6,876 nt of DNA, taken from assembly GCA_014860845.1 (NCBI GenBank), contig JACZIY010000484.1, forward strand, positions 1 to 6,876. The letters are read 5' to 3'. Made by a program: the position numbers and the translations under genes. Every line of letters begins with the position of its first letter. Within the stretch, counting starts at the first letter, position 1. The notes beneath the pieces were generated by a model, which was given only the letters and a program-made list of their open reading frames with translations, was not told the origin of the DNA and did not search any database. Source of the DNA: Anaerolineaceae bacterium (GTDB lineage: Bacteria > Chloroflexota > Anaerolineae > Anaerolineales > Anaerolineaceae). Below, one piece after another: positions 1 to 6,876 of the stretch.

Positions 1-3000
1 CCTTCATTATTAATGGTACCGAGCGTGTGGTAGTTTCTCAGCTTATCCGCTCTCCTGGTGTGTATTTTGAAGCGCCTGTAGATCGTTCCACCGGTCATCG
101 TCTGGCCATGGCCAAACTGATTCCCGATCGTGGCGCCTGGATGGAATATGAGACCCGCAAGAATGATTACTTGATTTTGAAGTTCAACCGTAAACGCACG
201 GTTCCGATCACCATTTTCCTGCGCGCTCTTGCCGCCATTGATGATGGTCTGGTAGATCGTCCATTAAAAACGGGATCCGATGAAGAACTGATTGCGCTTT
301 TCCGCGATGTGGATAATGACCCGGATCGCATGTTTATTGCCAATACCATTCGCCAGGAACCCGATTGGGACTTAAGCTCTGGTATTACCATCGCACAGGC
401 GGCTTTGATTGAATTCTTCAAACGGATGCGCCCTGGTGACCCTGCCACCGTGGAGAATGCCCGTCAATTTTTAGAAGAACAAATCGTCGATCAGCGCCAT
501 TATGATCTGGAGCGCGTGGGTCGTTACAAGCTCAATCAAAAACTTGACCTGACTGACCACATCCCGGTGACCCATCGTACGGTCACTGCCTGGGACGTAG
601 TCGCCCTGGTGCGCCGCCTGATCATGATCAACAACAATCAGGCTGACAAAGATGATATCGACCATCTGGGCAATCGTCGCGTAAAAACAGTAGGTGAGTT
701 GATCCAAAATAAATTGCGTGTGGGTCTGCGCCGCATGGAACGTGTTATTAAGGAAAGAATGTCCATCCGTGACCAGGAACACGTTACCCCCACCAGTCTG
801 GTGAATATTCGCCCGGTGGTGGCTGCCTTACGTGAATTTTTTGGCTCAAGTCAGTTATCCCAATTCATGGATCAAACCAATCCGCTGGCTGAATTACGCC
901 ACAAACGTACCCTCTCGGCCTTAGGACCCGGTGGTTTGCGACGTGAGCGTGCCGGTTTCGACGTCCGTGACGTGCATCACTCGCATTATGGTCGTATTTG
1001 CCCTATCGAAACACCAGAAGGCCCAAACATTGGTTTAATCGGTCGTATGGCCACCTTTGCGCTGGTGAATGAATACGGTTTCATTGAAACTCCCTATCGC
1101 CGCGTGATCAAATACCTTGCCAGCGATGATGCTACGTTGTTGAATCGTGTGGTTAAAGAGACATTGGCTGATGCAGAAACCGGTGAAGTGATTGTCAGCG
1201 AAGGCGATCGAATTACCAAAGAAATGTTGCCGAAAATTAAGAAATTAAAGCGCAAGAGCATTCCGGTGGTTCCATTTGTTTCTAAAAATGTGGATTATCT
1301 CTCTGCGGATGCCGAAGATAAGTTCATCATAGCGCAGGCAAACACCCCCCTTACCGAGAATTTTGAGTTTGATAGTGACAGAATATCCAGTCGTCATTAC
1401 TCAGATTTCATTATTTCCACCCCTGACAATATCAATTATATGGATGTTGCCCCCAATCAGGTTGTGGGTATCAGCGCATCGCTCATCCCATTCCTCGAGC
1501 ATGACGACGCCAACCGGGCTTTGATGGGCTCGAACATGCAGGCTCAGGCAGTCCCCCTGCTGCGCCCTGACATTCCAACCGTTTCGACCGGTATGGAACG
1601 ATATGCAGCCAAAGACTCCGGGCAGGTGTTGGTGGCTGAAGAAGACGGCGATGTGATCTCCGTCACCGGGAAAGAAGTTGTGGTGCGGGGAGATAGTGGG
1701 TTACGCCGCTATCAATTACGAAAATACCAACGCTCCAACCAGAGTACCTGCATCGATCAACGGCCAGCTGTTGTCAAAGGCCAGCAGTTGAAAAAAGGTG
1801 ATGTATTGGCAGATTCCTCATCCACTGTCAACGGGCACCTGGCATTAGGTCAGAATGCGGTTGTGGCTTTCCTTTCATGGGAAGGTGGCAACTTTGAGGA
1901 TGCGATCCTCATTTCTGATCGTTTGGTGCAGGATGACCGCTTTACCTCTGTGCATATTGAGAAATATGAAGTCGAAGCCCGAGATACCAAGCTAGGTCCG
2001 GAAGAAATCACCCGCGATATCCCCAATGTGGGTGAAGATGCCATTAAAGACCTGGATGAATCCGGTATTATCCGCATCGGCGCTGAAGTGGGTCCCAATG
2101 ACATTCTGGTGGGAAAAATCACCCCCAAAGGTGAAAAAGAATTAACCCCGGAAGAACGTTTATTGCGCGCTATTTTCGGTGAAAAATCCCGCGATGTAAA
2201 AGATACTTCTTTAAGAATGCCGCACGGTGAACGTGGTAAGGTTGTGGATGTAAAGGTATTTACACGCGAAGAAAATAATGACCTATCCGCTGGTGTGGAT
2301 ATGATGGTACGTGTTTCAGTCGCCCAGCGCCGTAAGATTATGGCAGGCGACAAAATGGCAGGACGACATGGGAACAAAGGTGTCGTTTCTCGCCTGATCC
2401 CCGTTGAAGATATGCCTTTCCTCGAAGATGGTACCCCGGTTGATATTATTCTTAATCCTCTGGGTGTTCCTGGCCGTATGAATATTGGCCAGTTATTAGA
2501 AGTTCATTTAGGTTGGGCGGCTTTACGGTTGGGTTTCCGTGCGATCACACCTGTGTTTGATGGTACGACAGAGAGAGAAATCGAAGCTGAATTAGGTCGC
2601 GCCTGGATGATTGATCAGTCCTGGAAAGAGACTGGTATCAAAGCCTGGGAATGGATCAAAGACCAGGGTTATTCTAAAGAAATGATCCGTGATGATGATG
2701 AAGTAAGATTGCTTTACTTCGAACAATGGTTAGGTGATATGGGTTATGATATTTATCGCTTATCTTCTGATCTTCAATACGCACGACAATCGGTATTGGA
2801 AGGTTGGCTGCGCGATAAAGGTTATGACCCTGAAAGAATCATTGCGTTTGAATCAGTAGAAACAACCGGACAGAAAGCTGCACAAATACGCGATACGAAT
2901 GCGATCAATGCGTGTTTGAAACTATGGCTGGCAGTAGAAGACCAGGATGTTACTGATTTAACCGATGAAAATGTACGTGAAAGAGCAGTTGCTCACATGA

Positions 3001-3539
3001 CCGCGAGTGGTAATCCTATTCCGATCTTTGGGAAAATGATTCTCAGAGATGGAAAAACAGGCAGACTATTCGATCAACCAGTTACAGTTGGCGTTATGAC
3101 AATGCTTAAACTACACCACCTGGTTGAAGACAAAGTCCATGCCCGTTCTACAGGCCCATACAGTCTTGTAACCCAACAACCCCTGGGTGGTAAGGCACAA
3201 TTCGGTGGCCAGCGGTTCGGTGAAATGGAAGTGTGGGCGTTGGAAGCTTACGGTGCTGCTTATACCTTACAGGAAATGTTAACGGTCAAATCGGACGATG
3301 TTCAGGGGCGAGTAGCGACCTATGAAGCCATCGTCAAGGGTGACCCAATTGAAGAACCTGGTTTGCCAGCTTCATTCCGTGTATTGGTAAAAGAGTTGCA
3401 GTCACTGGGTCTTTCCGTAGAAGCTGTGATGGATAATGGTGATAATGTACGCTTCGGTAAGGATGAAGAACGTGCGAAACCACCAAAATTGGAAACCGGT
3501 TTATTAGGCCTTGGAGGAGGTTTTGGAGGTCTGGGTTAG
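1..3539 (+). CDS. rpoB: DNA-directed RNA polymerase subunit beta, 5' end outside window
   Basis: This is the beta subunit of RNA polymerase, which forms one side of the catalytic cleft and the rifamycin pocket. The frame is already open at base 3 (FIINGTERV precedes the GTG at 27), so that GTG is internal and roughly 110-130 N-terminal residues lie upstream. Hallmarks in order are RSPGVYF near the start, the rifamycin region at 843-929 ([10 protein letters not shown]), the [14 protein letters not shown] block at 999-1040, [26 protein letters not shown], the active-site motif [12 protein letters not shown] at 2346-2381 with both conserved lysines, the VHARSTG histidine at 3138-3140, and [23 protein letters not shown] near the end. 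There is no frameshift or internal stop. Two segments are longer than usual (1107-1289 and about 2595-3035), and the protein ends in a glycine-rich tail. The stop is TAG at 3537-3539. The next gene is rpsL, not the expected rpoC. Confidence 0.98.
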   Translation, partial: FIINGTERVVVSQLIRSPGVYFEAPVDRSTGHRLAMAKLIPDRGAWMEYETRKNDYLILKFNRKRTVPITIFLRALAAIDDGLVDRPLKTGSDEELIALFRDVDNDPDRMFIANTIRQEPDWDLSSGITIAQAALIEFFKRMRPGDPATVENARQFLEEQIVDQRHYDLERVGRYKLNQKLDLTDHIPVTHRTVTAWDVVALVRRLIMINNNQADKDDIDHLGNRRVKTVGELIQNKLRVGLRRMERVIKERMSIRDQEHVTPTSLVNIRPVVAALREFFGSSQLSQFMDQTNPLAELRHKRTLSALGPGGLRRERAGFDVRDVHHSHYGRICPIETPEGPNIGLIGRMATFALVNEYGFIETPYRRVIKYLASDDATLLNRVVKETLADAETGEVIVSEGDRITKEMLPKIKKLKRKSIPVVPFVSKNVDYLSADAEDKFIIAQANTPLTENFEFDSDRISSRHYSDFIISTPDNINYMDVAPNQVVGISASLIPFLEHDDANRALMGSNMQAQAVPLLRPDIPTVSTGMERYAAKDSGQVLVAEEDGDVISVTGKEVVVRGDSGLRRYQLRKYQRSNQSTCIDQRPAVVKGQQLKKGDVLADSSSTVNGHLALGQNAVVAFLSWEGGNFEDAILISDRLVQDDRFTSVHIEKYEVEARDTKLGPEEITRDIPNVGEDAIKDLDESGIIRIGAEVGPNDILVGKITPKGEKELTPEERLLRAIFGEKSRDVKDTSLRMPHGERGKVVDVKVFTREENNDLSAGVDMMVRVSVAQRRKIMAGDKMAGRHGNKGVVSRLIPVEDMPFLEDGTPVDIILNPLGVPGRMNIGQLLEVHLGWAALRLGFRAITPVFDGTTEREIEAELGRAWMIDQSWKETGIKAWEWIKDQGYSKEMIRDDDEVRLLYFEQWLGDMGYDIYRLSSDLQYARQSVLEGWLRDKGYDPERIIAFESVETTGQKAAQIRDTNAINACLKLWLAVEDQDVTDLTDENVRERAVAHMTASGNPIPIFGKMILRDGKTGRLFDQPVTVGVMTMLKLHHLVEDKVHARSTGPYSLVTQQPLGGKAQFGGQRFGEMEVWALEAYGAAYTLQEMLTVKSDDVQGRVATYEAIVKGDPIEEPGLPASFRVLVKELQSLGLSVEAVMDNGDNVRFGKDEERAKPPKLETGLLGLGGGFGGLG
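1107..1289 (+). other. RpoB insertion 1, resembling a beta-beta' module
   Basis: Between ETPYRRV and [18 protein letters not shown], where most beta subunits have about 10 residues, this protein has about 61. The core of the segment (about 1158-1220) reads [17 protein letters not shown] followed by [10 protein letters not shown]. This resembles the recurring LAEDVVDPETGEVI-type strand-turn-helix unit that I remember from beta' and some beta subunits. The frame is open and uninterrupted, so this is an in-frame domain insertion rather than a sequencing error. Assignment to the beta-beta' module family is inference by eye. Confidence 0.6.
2595..3035 (+). other. RpoB insertion 2, about 140 extra residues before the RDGKTG motif
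   Basis: Between [15 protein letters not shown] and [11 protein letters not shown], where a compact beta subunit has about 20 residues, this protein has about 159. The excess is therefore roughly 135-145 residues. The insert is charged, rich in tryptophan and aromatic residues, apparently mostly helical, and contains tandem copies of a W-[IL]-x-D-x-G-Y motif. The site differs from the large E. coli insertion, which lies before the PVFDG motif. From memory, Thermus also has a shorter insertion in this same loop, so the site tolerates insertions. By hand count, 2641-2820 is about 40% G+C against about 58-60% at 541-600 and 3181-3240, but 3061-3120 outside the insert is also low (43%), so composition does not prove transfer. 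Confidence 0.75.
2652..2879 (+). repeat. Protein-level tandem repeat within RpoB insertion 2
   Basis: Three copies of a motif lie in register: WIKDQGY at 2652-2672, WLGDMGY at 2727-2747 and WLRDKGY at 2805-2825. The spacing is 25 and then 26 codons. Each is preceded by an aromatic or aliphatic residue plus Glu (AWE, FEQ, LEG) and followed after four or five residues by an aliphatic residue. A degenerate fourth copy may start at the later WLAVEDQD. The consensus is W-[IL]-x-D-x-G-Y-[SD]. The copies have diverged at DNA level, so this is an old protein repeat and not a recent DNA duplication. I do not recognise the domain. Confidence 0.65.
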
Positions 3540-3551
3540 AAATAGCATTCC

Positions 3552-3580
3552 TTGACTGCGAATGTCGCCCATGATATAAT
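3552..3580 (+). promoter_or_regulatory. Housekeeping sigma promoter of the str operon
   Basis: TTGACT at 3552-3557 and a perfect TATAAT at 3575-3580 are separated by exactly 17 bp. A TG at 3572-3573 one base before the -10 box adds an extended -10 element. Transcription should start near 3586-3588. It lies 13 bp after the rpoB stop codon and points at rpsL. The stretch right after the -10 box (CTGCCCT) is G/C-rich, as at many stringently controlled ribosomal promoters. That regulatory reading is inference. Confidence 0.88.
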
Positions 3581-3595
3581 CTGCCCTCGTTGCCT

Positions 3596-3612
3596 ATCAG
3601 ACTCAGTCTGAT
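3596..3612 (+). promoter_or_regulatory. Perfect 17-nt palindrome in the str leader
   Basis: ATCAGACTCAGTCTGAT has two perfectly complementary 8-nt arms around a single central C. It begins about 9 nt after the predicted transcription start. As DNA it could be a repressor operator. As RNA it would be a 5'-terminal hairpin of 6-7 bp closing a 3-5 nt loop, which could protect the transcript or form part of a regulatory leader. The symmetry is directly visible; the function is not known. Confidence 0.6.
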
Positions 3613-3629
3613 GTACCGGTGTATCGTCG

Positions 3630-3663
3630 AGGCCATCATCAAGAGCGATGGCCTTAATTATTG
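3630..3663 (+). promoter_or_regulatory. Leader hairpin with T-rich 3' flank, possible attenuator
   Basis: AGGCCATC at 3630-3637 pairs perfectly with GATGGCCT at 3647-3654 around a 9-nt loop. The 3' arm runs into TAATTATT. This is the shape of an intrinsic terminator or attenuator, but the T run is broken by A residues, so termination would be weak. It lies downstream of the rpsL promoter, so it would act on the str transcript as well as on read-through from rpoB. An autogenous ribosomal-protein target is an equally reasonable reading. Confidence 0.5.
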
Positions 3664-3686
3664 AAAAAATTTTGAGATTTTATTTT

Positions 3687-3691
3687 GGAGG
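3687..3691 (+). promoter_or_regulatory. Ribosome binding site of rpsL
   Basis: GGAGG sits 9 nt before the GTG at 3701 and decides that non-ATG start. It is preceded by about 30 nt of A/T-rich sequence (3655-3686) that should stay unstructured and help 30S loading. Confidence 0.85.
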
Positions 3692-3700
3692 CAAGAGAAC

Positions 3701-4123
3701 GTGCCAACTATCAACCAATTGATCCGAAAAGGTCGCCAGACCAGAAGAGGCAAGAGTAAAGCTCCTGCTCTGTTGTACACACTCAATAATATGAAGCAGA
3801 ACCGCACCAAACAGGATAAAGGTTCACCACAAAAACGTGGCGTTTGTACCGTCGTCCGAACGATGACCCCTAAGAAACCAAATTCCGCTTTGCGTAAAAT
3901 CGCTCGTGTCCGTTTAACGAACGGTTTGGAAGTAACCGCTTACATTCCTGGTGAGGGTCATCAATTACAGGAGCACTCCGTTGTACTCGTACGTGGTGGT
4001 CGTGTGAAAGATTTACCAGGTGTGCGTTACCATATTGTTCGAGGAACACTTGACAGTACTGGTGTTTCCAATCGTGGACAGGGTCGTTCCAAGTACGGAA
4101 CCAAACGACCAAAAGCAAAGTAA
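3701..4123 (+). CDS. rpsL: 30S ribosomal protein S12
   Basis: S12 lies at the decoding centre of the small subunit and monitors codon-anticodon pairing. The 140-residue product starts [11 protein letters not shown], the standard S12 N-terminus, which supports the GTG start at 3701 with GGAGG 9 nt upstream. Conserved blocks are PQKRGVCT (about 43-50), [11 protein letters not shown] (56-66), [20 protein letters not shown] (84-103), DLPGVRYH (104-111) and [12 protein letters not shown] at the end. Lys58 and Lys103 match E. coli Lys42 and Lys87, the main streptomycin-resistance positions, and both are wild type. Asp104 matches the aspartate methylthiolated by RimO in E. coli. The segment between the N-terminus and PQKRGVC is about 14 residues longer than in E. 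coli, as in Bacillus-type S12. It is the first gene of the str operon, with a 23-bp gap before rpsG. Confidence 0.98.
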   Translation: MPTINQLIRKGRQTRRGKSKAPALLYTLNNMKQNRTKQDKGSPQKRGVCTVVRTMTPKKPNSALRKIARVRLTNGLEVTAYIPGEGHQLQEHSVVLVRGGRVKDLPGVRYHIVRGTLDSTGVSNRGQGRSKYGTKRPKAK

Positions 4124-4146
4124 AGATAAAGAACGGAGAATGACAA

Positions 4147-4614
4147 ATGCGTCGTACTAGTCCGGAACGGAGAATTACTCCTCCCGATATTAAATTCAAT
4201 AGTGTTTATGTTCAAGTTTTCATTCATCATATTATGAAGAATGGAAAGAAAAGTGTCGCCACAACCCTCGTATACGATGCCCTGGATATTGTTCAACAAA
4301 AAACAGGCAAACATCCGATTGAAGTATTAGACACTGCTTTAAAAAATGTTGGTCCCATGATGGAAGTCCGCCCACGTCGTGTTGGTGGTGCAACCTATCA
4401 GGTACCCATGGAAGTTGCTGCAGATCGACGTGTAGCCCTGGCAATCCGCTGGATTATTAACTCATCCCGCTCACGTACAGGCCGCTCATTCTCAGAGAAA
4501 TTTGCAGCCGAGTTGATGGACGCCTCCACAGGTCAGGGTGCTTCTGTACGTAAGAAGGAAGAAACCCATAAAATGGCTGAAGCGAACCGCGCCTTCTCAC
4601 ATTATCGCGTATAG
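4147..4614 (+). CDS. rpsG: 30S ribosomal protein S7
   Basis: S7 is a primary binder of the 16S rRNA 3' major domain. It nucleates the head of the small subunit and contacts tRNA near the E site. The 155-residue product has the normal family length. Recognisable blocks are NGKKS (32-36), [24 protein letters not shown] (about 64-87, the beta-hairpin arm region), ALAIRWI (about 97-103) and the C-terminal [13 protein letters not shown] (142-154). The first 20 residues are less typical, but the GGAG at 4135-4138, 8 nt before ATG 4147, fixes the start. An ATG at 4140 is out of frame and reaches a stop after a few codons. The short gap to rpsL leaves no room for the long intercistronic S7 repressor site known in E. 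coli. Confidence 0.98.
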   Translation: MRRTSPERRITPPDIKFNSVYVQVFIHHIMKNGKKSVATTLVYDALDIVQQKTGKHPIEVLDTALKNVGPMMEVRPRRVGGATYQVPMEVAADRRVALAIRWIINSSRSRTGRSFSEKFAAELMDASTGQGASVRKKEETHKMAEANRAFSHYRV

Positions 4615-4628
4615 GTAGCAAGGTTATA

Positions 4629-6701
4629 ATGCAACGTACTTTTCCACTTGAGAAAGTCAGAAACATCGGTATCATTGCTCACATTGATGCTGGCAAGACC
4701 ACTACGACCGAACGGATTCTGTATTACACTGGCAAGACCTACAGAATTGGATCTGTGGATGATGGTACTACCGTTACCGATTGGATGGCTCAGGAACGGG
4801 AACGAGGAATCACGATTGTATCCGCTGCTGTAACTGCTGAGTGGAAAGATTACCAGTTCAACATAATTGATACGCCCGGCCATATTGATTTCACAGCTGA
4901 AGTTCAGCGCTCTCTGCGCGTTCTGGATGGCGGAGTTGTCGTTTTTGACGCTGTTCAGGGTGTAGAACCCCAGAGCGAAACCGTTTGGCGACAGGCGGAT
5001 CGATATCTGGTGCCCAGAATTTGTTTCATCAATAAGATGGATCGAATGGGTGCTTCTTTTGAACGATCAGTCCAGTCCATTATAGACCGTTTGGGTGCTA
5101 ATCCGATTCCCATGCAGATTCCGATGGGAGAAGAAGCCAACTTCATTGGAGTCATTGATTTGATGGAGATGAAGTCTATCGTATGGGAAAACCCCGATGG
5201 ACGTGAATTCAACGTTGGTGAAATTCCTGCTGAATATAAAGAAGCCGCCGAATTTGCACGTGAGCAAATGGTGGAAAAAACAGCAGAGTTAGATGATGAA
5301 TTAATTGAAAAGTTTCTCGAAGGAGAAACGATTTCCAATGATGAGTTAAAGTCATCACTTCGCAGGGCGGTACTGGATAATAAAGCAACACTCGTGTTTT
5401 GTGGTTCTTCTTTGAAAAACAAAGGTGTTCAACCGATCCTTGATGCAGTTATTGATTATTTACCTTCTCCTTTGGATATCCCGGCTGTGAAAGCCACTTC
5501 TCTGGATGGGGAAGAAATCATACAATTACCGACGTCTGATACCGAATATCTGAGTGCTCTGGTTTTTAAGATTGTCAGTGACCCATATGTAGGTCGATTA
5601 TCTTATTTCCGCGTTTATTCTGGCAGAATGGTTGCTGGTGAAACGGTCATCAACCCCACCAAAGGTAAAAAAGAACGTGTTGGACGATTAATCCGTATGT
5701 ATGCTGATCGCAGAGAAGATGTGGAATTCATCCCATCAGGCGATATTGGCGCGATTTTAGGACTTAAATTTACCTTCACAGGGGACACCCTTTGTAATTC
5801 GGGCAAACCCATTGTTCTGGAAACGATTAGCTTCCCGGAACCTGTCATTACAATCGCGATTGAACCAAAAACAACCGCAGATCAGGAAAAAATGGGTGAA
5901 TCATTGCGACGCCTATCAGAAGAAGATCCCACCTTTAGGGTTCAGACGGATGAAGCCACCGGTCAAACAATTATCTCCGGAATGGGCGAACTCCATCTGG
6001 ATGTGCTGGTTGATCGTATGATGCGGGAATTCAATGTCAAGGCTAATGTAGGTCGGCCACGCGTTTCCTATCGAGAAACGATCATGAATCCGGTCAAAGA
6101 GTTAAGTTATAAATATGTAAAACAAACCGGTGGTCATGGTCAGTATGGGCATGTTGTTATCAACATGGAACCGTTAGATCGTGGTGGCGGTGTTGTTTTT
6201 GAAGAAAAAGTTTCCGGTGGGACGATTCCGCGAGAATATTTCAAAGCGATTGAAAATGGTATCAAAGAAGCAGCCCAATCCGGTGTTTTAGCCGGTTATC
6301 CAGTCACTGATTTAAAAGTGACTTTGGTAGATGGATCCTACCACGAGGTAGATTCCAGCGAAATGGCATTCAAAATGGCGGCAGTTTTTGCCTTCAAAGA
6401 AGCGTTCCAGAAAGGAAGACCCACATTACTGGAGCCCATCATGAAGGTTGAAGTTGTCATGCCAGAAGATTACTTAGGTGATGTATTGGGACAGGTAAAC
6501 GCTCGTCGTGGTGAAATTCAAGGAACGGACATCCGTCCAGGAAATTCCCATGCCGTTCGAGCACTGATTCCATTGGCTGAAATGTTTGGTTATGCTACAG
6601 AATTACGCTCTGCAACCCAGGGACGTGGTGTATTCTCCATGGAGTTTAATCACTATGCTCCTGTATCTGACTCTGTGGCTCATCGTATTTTAAATAATTA
6701 A
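4629..6701 (+). CDS. fusA: Translation elongation factor G
   Basis: EF-G is the GTPase that drives mRNA-tRNA translocation and, with ribosome recycling factor, helps split the ribosome. The product is 690 residues, the usual length. GTPase motifs are AHIDAGKTT (17-25), the switch I RGITI (59-63), DTPGH (81-85), NKMD (135-138) and a G5 loop GSSLKNKG (259-266), where SAFK or SALK is more usual. Domain III carries GMGELHL (451-457). Domain IV has [10 protein letters not shown] (499-508) and the tip motif HEVDSSE at 572-578, whose histidine corresponds to His583 of the E. coli literature. These features mark a canonical EF-G and not a ribosome-protection or mitochondrial-type paralogue. The start [20 protein letters not shown] fits the family. 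The gap to rpsG is only 14 bp and the ribosome binding site is weak (AAGG at 4620-4623, 5 nt before ATG), which suggests some translational coupling to S7. Confidence 0.98.
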   Translation: MQRTFPLEKVRNIGIIAHIDAGKTTTTERILYYTGKTYRIGSVDDGTTVTDWMAQERERGITIVSAAVTAEWKDYQFNIIDTPGHIDFTAEVQRSLRVLDGGVVVFDAVQGVEPQSETVWRQADRYLVPRICFINKMDRMGASFERSVQSIIDRLGANPIPMQIPMGEEANFIGVIDLMEMKSIVWENPDGREFNVGEIPAEYKEAAEFAREQMVEKTAELDDELIEKFLEGETISNDELKSSLRRAVLDNKATLVFCGSSLKNKGVQPILDAVIDYLPSPLDIPAVKATSLDGEEIIQLPTSDTEYLSALVFKIVSDPYVGRLSYFRVYSGRMVAGETVINPTKGKKERVGRLIRMYADRREDVEFIPSGDIGAILGLKFTFTGDTLCNSGKPIVLETISFPEPVITIAIEPKTTADQEKMGESLRRLSEEDPTFRVQTDEATGQTIISGMGELHLDVLVDRMMREFNVKANVGRPRVSYRETIMNPVKELSYKYVKQTGGHGQYGHVVINMEPLDRGGGVVFEEKVSGGTIPREYFKAIENGIKEAAQSGVLAGYPVTDLKVTLVDGSYHEVDSSEMAFKMAAVFAFKEAFQKGRPTLLEPIMKVEVVMPEDYLGDVLGQVNARRGEIQGTDIRPGNSHAVRALIPLAEMFGYATELRSATQGRGVFSMEFNHYAPVSDSVAHRILNN

Positions 6702-6720
6702 TTAAATCATCAGGATTTTT

Positions 6721-6726
6721 AAGGAG
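6721..6726 (+). promoter_or_regulatory. Ribosome binding site of tuf
   Basis: AAGGAG lies 11 nt before the ATG at 6738, a little farther than ideal. The 36-bp fusA-tuf gap is A/T-rich and shows no promoter or terminator, so tuf should be read from the same transcript. Confidence 0.75.
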
Positions 6727-6737
6727 AATTAACTCGA

Positions 6738-6876
6738 ATGGCGAAGGAGAAATTTGATCGCAGTAAGCCCCACCTGAATGTGGGAACAATGGGACATATT
6801 GACCATGGGAAGACCACGCTGACAGCAGCGATCACCAAGGTCAGTCAGTTAATGGGATTCGCGGAATACCGTGCAT
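6738..6876 (+). CDS. tuf: Translation elongation factor Tu, 3' end outside window
   Basis: EF-Tu delivers aminoacyl-tRNA to the ribosomal A site as a GTP complex. Only the first 46 codons are present. The N-terminus [16 protein letters not shown] followed by [19 protein letters not shown] is unmistakable, with the P-loop GHIDHGKT at residues 19-26 (GHVDHGKT in most homologues) and Lys25-Thr26 for phosphate and magnesium binding. The gene follows fusA in the standard str order. Whether this is the only tuf copy cannot be told from this window. Confidence 0.97.
   Translation, partial: MAKEKFDRSKPHLNVGTMGHIDHGKTTLTAAITKVSQLMGFAEYRA

Noticed and set aside
27..29. GTG at 27 as the rpoB start codon
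   Set aside because: Conserved RpoB residues (FIINGTER) are encoded in frame before it, so the gene continues upstream of the window.
167..782. Minus-strand open frames opposite rpoB
   Set aside because: They are low-complexity shadows of the rpoB frame without ribosome binding sites or recognisable protein motifs; the same holds for the other antisense frames across the window.
2595..3035. Intein, intron or mobile element in rpoB
   Set aside because: No splicing motifs, endonuclease motifs, terminal repeats or target duplications are visible; the segment reads as an in-frame domain insertion in a loop.
3630..3663. Dedicated intrinsic terminator of rpoB
   Set aside because: It lies downstream of the str promoter and its T tract is broken, so attenuation or a protein-binding hairpin fits better than a plain terminator.
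4140..4160. ATG at 4140 as a leader peptide or alternative rpsG start
   Set aside because: It is out of frame, stops within a few codons and lies only 1 nt after the GGAG, too close for initiation.
4625..4630. TATAAT just before fusA as a promoter
   Set aside because: It overlaps the fusA start codon and has no -35 box at suitable distance; a start here would remove the ribosome binding site and the initiation codon from the transcript.
1..6876. Defence island, phage or other accessory system
   Set aside because: Every long forward frame is a core transcription or translation gene and no CRISPR repeats, integrases or transposases are present.

Overview
This is a bacterial core information-processing region, with all genes on the + strand. 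In order it holds the 3' nine-tenths or so of rpoB (RNA polymerase beta subunit), a 161-bp intergenic leader with a near-consensus promoter and two inverted repeats, then rpsL (S12), rpsG (S7), fusA (EF-G) and the first 46 codons of tuf (EF-Tu). The last four genes are the classic str operon in its usual order. Gaps between them are 23, 14 and 36 bp, so they are very probably cotranscribed from the promoter at 3552-3580.

Organism: S12 has the longer N-terminal region typical of non-proteobacterial lineages (140 residues, with about 14 more than E. coli before the PQKRGVC motif). RpoB lacks the E. coli-type large insertion ahead of its PVFDG motif, and G+C content is moderate (about 33-60% in the stretches counted by hand). 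The overall flavour of the proteins makes me lean towards Chloroflexota (Anaerolineae-like). This is a low-confidence guess from memory, not a search result.

Region by region: 1-3539 is RpoB, open at its 5' end. It has intact active-site motifs, two lineage-type insertions (about 1107-1289 and about 2595-3035), unusual residues at two rifamycin-pocket positions, and a glycine-rich C-terminal tail. The rpoC gene, which normally follows rpoB directly, is absent. Region 3540-3700 is the str leader: an extended -10 promoter, a perfect 17-nt palindrome just after the predicted transcription start, a second 8-bp hairpin followed by T-rich sequence, an A/T-rich stretch, and a strong ribosome binding site for a GTG start. 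Region 3701-6737 carries rpsL, rpsG and fusA, all full length, and 6738-6876 begins tuf.

Together the genes make the catalytic beta subunit of transcription, two 30S proteins (S12 at the decoding centre, S7 in the head near the E site) and the two translation GTPases of elongation. I see no mobile elements, CRISPR arrays, RNA genes or accessory system. The points worth checking are the missing rpoC, the tryptophan/Gly-Tyr repeat insertion in RpoB, the rifamycin-pocket substitutions and the structured str leader.
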